Position numbers and translations under genes: made by a program. 64,000 bases of DNA from UBA2942 sp045127535 (lineage in GTDB: Bacteria; Bacillota; Clostridia; Lachnospirales; Lachnospiraceae), in contig JBGVQN010000045.1 in the NCBI GenBank assembly GCA_045127535.1, positions 78,405 through 142,404 on the forward strand, read 5' to 3'. This document shows, in pieces, positions 7,477 through 14,944 of the stretch. How positions within the stretch are numbered: the first letter of the stretch is position 1; every line of letters begins with the position of its first letter. The notes under the pieces are model-generated. The model was not told the origin of the DNA. It made no database searches and saw only the letters and a program-made list of their open reading frames with translations.

Positions 7477-9228
7477 GTGAGTCAGAAACAGATTATGTTA
7501 GGCAATGCAGCAATTGCCAGAGGCGCCTATGAAGCAGGTGTAAAGGTATCTGCTGCATATCCGGGTACACCAAGTACAGAGATCAGCGAGAACATCGTAA
7601 AGTATCCGGAGGTGTATGCGGAGTGGTCTCCCAATGAGAAGGTTGCTATGGAAGTAGCCATTGGCGCTTCTATTTCAGGTGTCAGAGCCCTTGCTTCCAT
7701 GAAGCTGGTAGGTGTCAATGTGGCATCTGACCCTCTGTTTACCATTGCATATAGTGGTGTCAATGGAGGACTGGTACTGGTAGCAGCAGACGATCCGGGT
7801 ATCTACAGCTCTCAGAACGAGCAGGATTCCCGTATGGTAGCCAGAGCTGCTATGGTACCTGTATTGGAACCCTCTGACAGTGAGGAAGCCAGAGTGTTTA
7901 CCAAGCTGGCATTTGAGTTAAGTGAGCAGTATGATACACCTGTCATGCTTCGTACCACCACCAGGCTGTCCCATTCTCAGGGCATCGTCAATTTGGAAGA
8001 CCGTGTAGAAGTACCGGATAAGCCTTACGAAAGAAACGTACAGAAAAATGTCATGATGCCGGCCAATGCCATTAAGCGTCATGTGATCGTAGAGCAGCGG
8101 ATGAAGCAGATGGCAGAGGACGCTTCTTCCATGGCGATCAACCGTGTAGAGTACAATGATACCTCTATCGGCTTTATTACCAGCGGTATTCCATACCAGT
8201 ATGTAAAGGAAGCATTTCCACAGGCATCTGTATTAAAGTTAGGACTGGTACATCCACTGCCAAGAAAGCTGATCGAGGAATTTGCGTCCAAGGTGGACAA
8301 ATTGTACATCATCGAGGAATTAGAGCCTGTCATTGAGGAGCAGGTAAAGTCCTGGGGCATTGCAGCACAGGGCAAGGAGCTGCTGACCATTCAGGGTGAG
8401 TACAGCACCAATCTGTTGAGAAAGGCCATTGGCGGTGAAACCATCGAGACAGTACAGCCTGCACAGGTACCCGGACGTCCTCCGATCCTCTGTCCTGGAT
8501 GTCCACATAGAAGCGTATTTTCTGTATTAAAGAAGCTGAAGCTCCATGCAGCAGGCGATATTGGCTGCTACACCTTAGGCGCTGTTGCACCGTTAAATGT
8601 AGTGGACACCACAGTTTGTATGGGTGCCAGCATTTCCACACTCCATGGTATGGAAAAGGCCAAGGGCAGAGATTACATCAAGAACTGGGTGGCAGTCATT
8701 GGTGACTCCACATTTTTACATACAGGCGTGAATTCCCTGATGAATATGGTATATAACAAGGCTACTGGTACGGTGATCATTTTAGACAATTCCACTACAG
8801 GTATGACCGGCCATCAGGAGCATGCTGCCACAGGCAAGACCTTAAAGGGAGAGCCTACCTATGCCATTGACATTTACAACCTGTGTAAGGCCATGGGCAT
8901 TGCCCATGTATATGAAGTAGATGCCTTTGCCATTGATGAGCTGGCTGAGGTCGTTAAGCGTGAGGTTGCCAGAGAGGAAGTCTCTGTGATTATTACCAAG
9001 TCCCCTTGCGCTCTGCTCAAAGAGTTTAAGCCAAGGGGCAAGTGCTTTGTAATACCGGATCAGTGTAAGAAGTGCGGTATGTGTATGGTCTCCGGATGTC
9101 CGGCCATCACAAAGCGTGCAGACGGCACAGTACAGATCGATGCCACCATGTGTAACGGCTGTGGTCTGTGTATGAAAAACTGTAAGTTCGGTGCGATCGG
9201 ATTTACACCAAACGGGGGTGCAAAGTAA
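7477..9228 (+). CDS. iorA: indolepyruvate ferredoxin oxidoreductase, alpha subunit
   Basis: 583 residues from a GTG start. IOR oxidatively decarboxylates arylpyruvates (indolepyruvate, phenylpyruvate, 4-hydroxyphenylpyruvate) to aryl-acetyl-CoA with ferredoxin as acceptor. The N-terminal pyrimidine-binding region has SAAYPGTPSTEISE. The middle has CPGCPHRSVF and GDIGCYTLG. The TPP-binding region has GDSTFLHTGVNSLMN and ILDNSTTGMTGHQ. The C-terminus carries two [4Fe-4S] motifs, CKKCGMCMVSGCP and CNGCGLCMKNCKFGAI (about residues 530-575). The stop overlaps the iorB start by one base (TAATG), the usual subunit arrangement. The following AMP-forming ligase fits an aryl-acid pathway. The annotation is secure at family level; the natural keto acid is inferred. 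Confidence 0.95.
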   Translation: MSQKQIMLGNAAIARGAYEAGVKVSAAYPGTPSTEISENIVKYPEVYAEWSPNEKVAMEVAIGASISGVRALASMKLVGVNVASDPLFTIAYSGVNGGLVLVAADDPGIYSSQNEQDSRMVARAAMVPVLEPSDSEEARVFTKLAFELSEQYDTPVMLRTTTRLSHSQGIVNLEDRVEVPDKPYERNVQKNVMMPANAIKRHVIVEQRMKQMAEDASSMAINRVEYNDTSIGFITSGIPYQYVKEAFPQASVLKLGLVHPLPRKLIEEFASKVDKLYIIEELEPVIEEQVKSWGIAAQGKELLTIQGEYSTNLLRKAIGGETIETVQPAQVPGRPPILCPGCPHRSVFSVLKKLKLHAAGDIGCYTLGAVAPLNVVDTTVCMGASISTLHGMEKAKGRDYIKNWVAVIGDSTFLHTGVNSLMNMVYNKATGTVIILDNSTTGMTGHQEHAATGKTLKGEPTYAIDIYNLCKAMGIAHVYEVDAFAIDELAEVVKREVAREEVSVIITKSPCALLKEFKPRGKCFVIPDQCKKCGMCMVSGCPAITKRADGTVQIDATMCNGCGLCMKNCKFGAIGFTPNGGAK

Positions 9229-9797
9229 TGGCAGTGACAAATATCATGATTGTTGGCGTAGGCGGACAGGGCACATTGCTGACCAGCCGTATTTTAGGCG
9301 GACTGGCACTGGCTGCCGGATATGATGTAAAGCTTTCTGAGGTACATGGTATGGCTCAGAGAGGCGGAAGCGTAGTAACCTTTGTACGTTACGGCGAAGC
9401 AGTTGCAGAGCCAATCGTAGAAGAAGGCTGTGCAGACCTGATCATAGCGTTTGAGCGCTTAGAGGCAATGCGCTATGCACACTTCCTGAAAAAAGACGGT
9501 GTTATGATCATCAACGACCAGCGGATCGATCCAATGACCGTAGTAACCGGCCAGGCCGTTTACCCGGAAAACATCGTCGAAACCCTGGAAAAAGAATACA
9601 AGGTCATTGCTGTAGACTCCATGGCAGAAGCATTAAAGCTGGGCAACTCCAGAGTATTCAACACCATCATCTTAGGTGTGGCAGCAAGACACATGTCTTA
9701 CGAAAAGGCACAGTGGGAAGAAGTCATCCGAACCACCGTCCCACCAAAGACCATAGACCTGAACTTAAAGGCCTTTGAAACCGGCTACAACTTGTAA
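9228..9797 (+). CDS. iorB: indolepyruvate ferredoxin oxidoreductase, beta subunit
   Basis: 189 residues, translationally coupled to iorA (shared A of TAATG). This is the gamma/beta-type domain of 2-oxoacid:ferredoxin oxidoreductases: GVGGQGTLLTSRILGG near the N-terminus, then SEVHGMAQRGGSVVTFVRYG, which marks the IorB group. It assembles with IorA in the cytoplasm and contacts the coenzyme A side of the active site. Length and order are normal. Followed by a 455-bp gap that contains a strong hairpin and repeat copy 3 before the acyl-CoA ligase. Confidence 0.95.
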   Translation: MAVTNIMIVGVGGQGTLLTSRILGGLALAAGYDVKLSEVHGMAQRGGSVVTFVRYGEAVAEPIVEEGCADLIIAFERLEAMRYAHFLKKDGVMIINDQRIDPMTVVTGQAVYPENIVETLEKEYKVIAVDSMAEALKLGNSRVFNTIILGVAARHMSYEKAQWEEVIRTTVPPKTIDLNLKAFETGYNL

Positions 9798-9897
9798 ACT
9801 GTGCAGCCTGAAACCAGACCCGATCTGCAAGGCAAAACCAGAATACACAGTGATTTGAGAGATACCAAATCAAGTAATAGCCGTAATAAAAAGGTAT

Positions 9898-9934
9898 ACC
9901 GCAGCTGCAGTGCCAACTGCACTGCAGCTGCGGT
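9898..9934. other. perfect 16-bp hairpin in the iorB downstream gap
   Basis: ACCGCAGCTGCAGTGC and its exact complement flank a 5-base CAACT loop. There is no U-run on the + strand after it. On the - strand it is followed by a short U5 tract (AAAAA at 9889-9893 on +). It may be a transcript-stabilising hairpin after iorAB, or a weak terminator on the - strand. It is separate from repeat copy 3 (about 40 bp away). Confidence 0.5.
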
Positions 9935-9976
9935 GCGTAAAGATATTTTAATATACTTAAATATAGAAATGAGGCG

Positions 9977-10219
9977 TTGGAGGCACAGAAAATTGTGCGC
10001 TGCTGGGGGGATTCATGTGTCATGAAAAACCTTAGGAAAACGCCGGTACTTAGGCGGCAGATGTAAGCAAGCAGCAGGAAGCTTGCTTGCTGCTGCTTGC
10101 TTACATCTGCCGTCTTAGTATCCGCTGCGTTGGATTCAGAATGAATTTGCTCAGAGCGAGAGCGTGTTTTTCCGGACACATGAATCCCCCCAGCAGCGCA
10201 CAATTTTCTGTGCCTCTAA
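9977..10219 (+). repeat. structured-RNA-like interspersed repeat, copy 3 (divergent)
   Basis: Outer arms 9977-10030 and 10166-10219 are a 54-bp inverted repeat with one G.U and two mismatches. The core keeps GGAAAACGCCGGTACTTAG, CTTAGTATCCGCTGCGTT and GCGAGAGCGTG. The segment usually TTCACCGAAG is replaced by about 25 bases containing a small ATTCA/TGAAT hairpin. The inner stem is 24 bp (GCGGCAGATG.../...CATCTGCCGT) and unrelated in sequence to the inner stems of the other copies. The element ends 32 bp before the acyl-CoA ligase start with no clear promoter between, so it is probably transcribed as part of that gene's leader. Confidence 0.8.
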
Positions 10220-10251
10220 TGCCGGACTAAATAGAAAACAGAGGATTTGTT

Positions 10252-11886
10252 ATGCCAATTACACAGTATTTAGAGAGAAATGCCAGTCAGTACGGCGCAG
10301 AAGTATGTCTGGTAGAAGTAAATCCGGATATACAGGAAAAAAAGCGTATGACCTGGCGTGAGTTTGAGCTGATTCAGCCAACCACCACCACCCATTACCG
10401 CAGAGAGATCACATGGCAGGTATTCAATGAAAAGGCCAACCGTTTTGCCAACCTGCTGACAGAAAGAGGCATCAAAAAAGGGGATAAAGTAGCCATCCTG
10501 ATGATGAACTGCTTAGAGTGGCTTCCCATCTATTTTGGTGTATTAAAGACAGGCGCCATTGTAGTGCCAATGAACTTCCGTTTTGATGCAGGGGAGATCG
10601 AATACTGTCTGAAGCTGGCAGAAGCCAACGTACTGGTATTTGGCCCACAGTTTATTGGACGTATTGAGGAAAGAGAAGAAGCCATCAGCAAAAACTGCTG
10701 GCTGATCTACACCGGAGGAGACTGCCCAATGTTTGCAGAGTCCTACGAGGAAATGACAGCCAACTGTTCTTCACATTATTCCGGTCCTGTGCTGACAGAT
10801 GCAGATGATGCAGCCATTTATTTTTCCTCCGGTACTACCGGATTCCCAAAAGCCATCCTGCACAACCATGAAAGCCTGATGCATGCAGCAAAGACAGAGC
10901 AGATGCATCACGGACAGACAAGAGAGGACGTATTCTTATGTATTCCTCCACTGTACCACACAGGTGCCAAGATGCACTGGTTTGGCAGTCTGGTCAGCGG
11001 CAGCAAGGCAGTCCTGTTAAAGGGCGTAACGCCAAAGACCATCTTGGAGACGATCTCAGAGGAAAAATGTACCATTGCATGGCTGTTAGTGCCGTGGGCA
11101 CAGGATATTCTGGTGGCTCTGGAAAGCGGCAAGTTAAAGATCGAGGATTATCAGTTAAGCCAGTGGAGACTGATGCACATTGGCGCTCAGCCGGTACCAC
11201 AGAGTCTGATCAAGCGCTGGAAGCAGATCTTCCCACACCATGATTACGATACCAACTATGGTCTGTCTGAATCCATTGGACCAGGCTGCGTACACTTAGG
11301 CGTAGAAAATATTCACAAGGTAGGCGCTATTGGTATCCCAGGCTATGGCTGGCAGGCCAAAATCATCCGTCCGGACGGTACCACTGCAGAGCTGGGCGAG
11401 GTAGGCGAGCTTGCAGTCAAGGGACCAGGTGTTATGACCTGTTATTTCAATAACCCGGAAGCAACTGCAGAGGTGCTGCATGACGGCTGGCTGTATACAG
11501 GAGATATGGCAGAGCAGGATGCAGACGGATTCTACTATCTGGTAGACCGTAAAAAGGATGTCATCATCAGCGGCGGTGAAAACCTCTATCCGGTACAGAT
11601 CGAGAATTTCTTAAGCCAGCATCCGGCCATTATGGACGTAGCGGTCATCGGTCTTGCAGATGCCAGACTGGGTGAGATCGCAGCAGCCATCGTAGAAGTA
11701 AAAGAGGGTATGACCCTGACCGAAGAAGAATTAAACGAATTCTGCTTAGGTCTCCCAAGATACAAGCGTCCAAAGAAGATCATCTTTACCAAGGTGCCAA
11801 GAAATGCCACCGGTAAAATCGAAAAACCAAAGCTGCGTGAAATGTACAACAGCACCAATCTGGTGGAAGCACAGAATATGGCTTGA
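10252..11886 (+). CDS. AMP-forming acyl-CoA synthetase/ligase (ANL superfamily)
   Basis: 544 residues, full length, AGAGGA before the ATG. It activates a carboxylic acid with ATP to an acyl-AMP and transfers it to CoA. Adenylation motifs in order: IYFSSGTTGFPKAILHNHES (about 189-208), TNYGLSESIGPG, GWLYTGDMAEQDADGFYYLV, DRKKDVIISGGENLYPVQIE (A8 hinge), and PRNATGKIEKPKLRE with the C-terminal catalytic lysine. It is most like medium- or long-chain and aryl acyl-CoA ligases. Lying after iorAB it could interconvert aryl-acetates and aryl-acetyl-CoA, but chain specificity cannot be read. An insertion around residues 40-60 (FELIQPTTTTHYRREITWQV) is slightly longer than usual. Confidence 0.88.
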   Translation: MPITQYLERNASQYGAEVCLVEVNPDIQEKKRMTWREFELIQPTTTTHYRREITWQVFNEKANRFANLLTERGIKKGDKVAILMMNCLEWLPIYFGVLKTGAIVVPMNFRFDAGEIEYCLKLAEANVLVFGPQFIGRIEEREEAISKNCWLIYTGGDCPMFAESYEEMTANCSSHYSGPVLTDADDAAIYFSSGTTGFPKAILHNHESLMHAAKTEQMHHGQTREDVFLCIPPLYHTGAKMHWFGSLVSGSKAVLLKGVTPKTILETISEEKCTIAWLLVPWAQDILVALESGKLKIEDYQLSQWRLMHIGAQPVPQSLIKRWKQIFPHHDYDTNYGLSESIGPGCVHLGVENIHKVGAIGIPGYGWQAKIIRPDGTTAELGEVGELAVKGPGVMTCYFNNPEATAEVLHDGWLYTGDMAEQDADGFYYLVDRKKDVIISGGENLYPVQIENFLSQHPAIMDVAVIGLADARLGEIAAAIVEVKEGMTLTEEELNEFCLGLPRYKRPKKIIFTKVPRNATGKIEKPKLREMYNSTNLVEAQNMA

Positions 11887-12169
11887 TTTTAAAATCAGAA
11901 AAACCAAAAGCAATGCAGGGGCTGTGCAGTATTGTGCAGTCCTTGTATTGTATTTATGACAACAAAAAGTTTGCGGAGCGTATTTTCTGTTGTTTGCAGT
12001 GAAGAAAAGAGTGTCGTGTCACAGCATAAATTTAGCAAGTCTGAGTAAACTATTGATAGAAACAGAATGCAAAAGTTTGAGAAAATGTAAAAAGTATGTA
12101 AAAATATTTATTTGATATAAAATAGTGAAACGTTTTTGTAAAAAAAATAAGACTTCTGCAACAGAATAC
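11887..12169. other. intergenic, no gene recognised
   Basis: 283 bp of AT-rich sequence between the ligase and the tar promoter. A weakly paired CTGTGCAG/TTGTGCAG segment near 11930 may be a poor terminator. Nothing else is recognisable. Confidence 0.3.
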
Positions 12170-12197
12170 TTTACTTTTGAGGATAAAATGTTATAAT
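12170..12197 (+). promoter_or_regulatory. promoter of the tarI-tarJ-rpe-tagF cluster
   Basis: TTTACT (12170-12175), 16-bp spacer, consensus TATAAT (12192-12197), about 100 bp before tarI. The -10 is strong and the -35 is moderate. Confidence 0.5.
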
Positions 12198-12299
12198 ATA
12201 AACTTGTATTTTGCTGATTTATGTTTTTTAAACAGACCAAACCAGGAAAAGAAGCCAGGAAAAAGTGAAAAATGCATGGATACGGAATGTGGAGGACAT

Positions 12300-13013
12300 A
12301 TGATATACGGAGCCATACTTGCAGGAGGAGTAGGAAGCAGAGTAAAATCTGCATCAATTCCTAAGCAATTTATTGAAGTAAGCGGAAAGCCTGTCATTGC
12401 ATATACCATTGAAAATATGCTGAAGGTTACAAGATTTGATGAAATCTATATTGCAGTACATGGAGAGTGGATGGACTATATGGAGCAGCTGATTGCTGAT
12501 CATATTTCTCAGGAGTGGCATCACAGGGTCAGACTGACTGTGGGAGGAAAAGAGCGTTTGGATTCCATCCGTAATGTAACAGATGCAATCTGCAGGGAAC
12601 ATGCCATAGGAGAGCATGATGTCATTGTCATTCACGATGCAGCCAGACCATTTGTAACGGAAAAAATCCTCAATGACAGCATAGATTGTGCATTAGAGCA
12701 TGGAGCAGTGGTGGCAGCACTTCCTGCCAGTGATACCATTTTGCATTCCACCAACGGAACAGAGGTTTCTGAAATTCCTGACCGCAGCATGGTATATCAT
12801 GGACAGGCTCCGGACAGTTTTAATCTCAAGCTGTTTCTGGATATGCAGGCAGCTTTGTCTGAGGAACAGAAAGCAACCATCACTGGTACTTCTCAGATCT
12901 GTACCCTGAATGGTGTGGTGCTGCATATGGTAGAAGGAGATTCCATGAATTTCAAAATCACCACAGACAGCGATCTGTTAATGGCAGAAGATATTATCAA
13001 AAACAGAAAATAG
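12300..13013 (+). CDS. tarI: D-ribitol-5-phosphate (or MEP-type) cytidylyltransferase, TarI/IspD family
   Basis: 237 residues from ATG 12300, four bases after GGAGGA; the frame is open further upstream but without a ribosome site. Nucleotidyltransferase signature AILAGGVGSRVKSASIPKQF at the N-terminus binds CTP. IHDAARPFVT (around residue 110) and TDSDLLMAEDII near the end are the other family motifs. IspD and TarI are hard to separate by motif. The next gene is a TarJ-like dehydrogenase, and a pentose-phosphate epimerase and a polyol-phosphate polymerase follow, so making CDP-ribitol for a wall polymer is the better call. A housekeeping IspD should then exist elsewhere in the genome. Confidence 0.82.
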   Translation: MIYGAILAGGVGSRVKSASIPKQFIEVSGKPVIAYTIENMLKVTRFDEIYIAVHGEWMDYMEQLIADHISQEWHHRVRLTVGGKERLDSIRNVTDAICREHAIGEHDVIVIHDAARPFVTEKILNDSIDCALEHGAVVAALPASDTILHSTNGTEVSEIPDRSMVYHGQAPDSFNLKLFLDMQAALSEEQKATITGTSQICTLNGVVLHMVEGDSMNFKITTDSDLLMAEDIIKNRK

Positions 13014-13160
13014 GTTTCACAGCAGTGGTGAAAGGGCAGTACTGTGATTCTTGAAGGATAGAATATACAGCAAAACTGATACCGGCGGTTGGTTGCAATA
13101 CTGCCGGTATTGTAATGCAGAAGAGATTGAAAGCGTAATGGCGCAGAAATGAGGCAGGCA

Positions 13161-14213
13161 ATGGAAAATAAAGAGACAATGAAAGCACTGGTACTTCATG
13201 GCGTAGGTGATTTAAGATATGAAGATGTGGAGAAGCATGCTCCAAAGGCGGGAGAAGTGTTATTGCAGGTAAAAGCCTGCGGTATTTGTTCCAGTGATAT
13301 ACCTCGTATTTATACTACAGGAACTTATCATTTTCCTACAATTCCAGGACATGAGTTTTCCGGACAGATCGTGGCTTTGGGGGAAGGGGTAGATGAGGCT
13401 CTTTTAGGCAGAAGAGCAGCAGTATTTCCACTGCTTCCATGCCGTAACTGCGGTCCTTGTGAGCAGGAGGCTTATGCCCAGTGCAAAAATTACAGCTATT
13501 TTGGATCCCGTTGTGACGGCGGGTTTGCAGAGTATCTGACAGTGCCAGTATGGAATCTGGTACTGTGTGATGATAACCTGGATTATAAAGTTGCAGCACT
13601 GTGTGAGCCATCTGCTGTCAGCCTCCATGCGCTGAAAATTGCGGAATTAAAGCAGGGACAGAGTGTAGTAGTAGTAGGTGCAGGCACCATTGCATTTTTA
13701 ATTGCAGCATTTGCCAAAAATCAGGGAGCTTCCAAAGTCATCGTCTGCGGCAGAAGCAAGGAAAAGCTGGATTTTGCTGAAAAATTAGGTTATGGCACTG
13801 TAAATACACAGGATGGCAATGTAGAAGCGCAGGTAAAAGAACTGTTAGGCGGAGATGGTGCAGATGTAGTATTTGAATGTGTAGGCAAGTCTTCTACTGT
13901 GGAAAATGCCATTGAAGCCTCCAAGGCTTTCGGTACCATTGTGCTGGTAGGAAACCCGGAAGGAGATATGACATTAGAAAAGAATATTTACTGGAAAATT
14001 CTGCGTCAGCAGATCTGTATCAAGGGAACCTGGAATTCCAGTTACAATTCCAGTGTAAATGATTGGCAGGATGCACTTGCCTATATGGCTGAGGATGCAG
14101 ATTTCTTCGCAGAGCTGGTTACCCAGACATATCCATTGTCTCAGTTTGAGGCGGCTATGGATACCATCCGGGACAGAAATCAGTTCAGCTTAAAAGTAAT
14201 GTTTGAAATGTAA
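13161..14213 (+). CDS. tarJ: zinc-dependent alcohol dehydrogenase, probable ribulose-5-phosphate reductase TarJ
   Basis: About 350 residues. GAGG six bases before ATG 13161 selects this start over the in-frame ATG at 13149. Medium-chain dehydrogenase features: catalytic-zinc region CGICSSDIPRI and GHEFSG, structural-zinc cysteines in CRNCGPCEQEAYAQC, and Rossmann motif VVVGAGTIAFLIAAFA (about 168-183). TarJ reduces ribulose 5-phosphate to ribitol 5-phosphate with NADPH, feeding TarI. Similar sequence also occurs in sorbitol/threonine dehydrogenases, so the TarJ call relies on the neighbours: tarI 147 bp upstream and rpe plus a polymerase downstream. Confidence 0.8.
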   Translation: MENKETMKALVLHGVGDLRYEDVEKHAPKAGEVLLQVKACGICSSDIPRIYTTGTYHFPTIPGHEFSGQIVALGEGVDEALLGRRAAVFPLLPCRNCGPCEQEAYAQCKNYSYFGSRCDGGFAEYLTVPVWNLVLCDDNLDYKVAALCEPSAVSLHALKIAELKQGQSVVVVGAGTIAFLIAAFAKNQGASKVIVCGRSKEKLDFAEKLGYGTVNTQDGNVEAQVKELLGGDGADVVFECVGKSSTVENAIEASKAFGTIVLVGNPEGDMTLEKNIYWKILRQQICIKGTWNSSYNSSVNDWQDALAYMAEDADFFAELVTQTYPLSQFEAAMDTIRDRNQFSLKVMFEM

Positions 14214-14242
14214 CAAAACACCATTTGACAGGAGGATCGGAT

Positions 14243-14917
14243 ATGGAACGCAAAGGAAAAATTGCTGCTTCTATTATGTGTGCAGGCTTTGACCAGATTA
14301 TGGATTATGTACATGCATTTGAAAAGCAAGGGATAGAATATCTTCATGTAGATGTAATGGATGGTACATTTGTACCAAACCTGGCATATGGACCAGATTT
14401 TGTAAAACGTCTGCGCAGTCTGACAGATATTACCATTGACTGTCATTTTATGGTAGATAAGGCCGAGGAAAAGCTGAAATGGTTTGATTTTCAGCCAGGA
14501 GAGCAGGTGTCTCTCCATTATGAAGGTACCTGCCATATCCAGAAGTGCCTGGACTATCTGCAGAAAAAGGGTGTAAAAGCCATGATCGCCATTAATCCTG
14601 GAACACCGATCCAGGTGTTGGAGGAAGTGGCAGATTATATTTCCGGTGTGCTGGTGCTGAATGTAAATCCTGGTTTTGCCGGACAGAAGATCGTACCTCA
14701 TACCATTGAAAAGGTAGGACGGGTGAGAAGACTTTTAGACAGCCTGGGACATCCGGAAGTATATATTGAAGTAGATGGTAATATTACTGTAGAAAATGCT
14801 GCCAAGCTGTATGCACAGGGAGCAGATATTTTTGTAGCAGGTACTTCCAGTATTTTCAAGGAAGGCAATTTGGATGAACTGATTGCTGCTAAGAGAAAGG
14901 CAATTGGCTGGAACTAA
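14243..14917 (+). CDS. rpe: ribulose-phosphate 3-epimerase family protein
   Basis: About 224 residues; start ATG 14243 after AGGAGG. A TIM-barrel epimerase interconverting xylulose 5-phosphate and ribulose 5-phosphate. Visible motifs: ASIMCAGFDQ at the start, YLHVDVMDGTFVPNLAYGP (metal-binding His/Asp), CHFMV, VNPGFAGQK (phosphate-binding loop region) and EVDGNI, which carries the second catalytic Asp. The position between tarJ and a TagF-like polymerase suggests a dedicated supply of ribulose 5-phosphate for ribitol phosphate rather than a general pentose role. Cys in place of the usual Ser/Leu in SIMCAGF is a minor deviation. Confidence 0.86.
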   Translation: MERKGKIAASIMCAGFDQIMDYVHAFEKQGIEYLHVDVMDGTFVPNLAYGPDFVKRLRSLTDITIDCHFMVDKAEEKLKWFDFQPGEQVSLHYEGTCHIQKCLDYLQKKGVKAMIAINPGTPIQVLEEVADYISGVLVLNVNPGFAGQKIVPHTIEKVGRVRRLLDSLGHPEVYIEVDGNITVENAAKLYAQGADIFVAGTSSIFKEGNLDELIAAKRKAIGWN

Positions 14918-14944
14918 TCAGGCGGATTGGAGAAGAAATATTAA

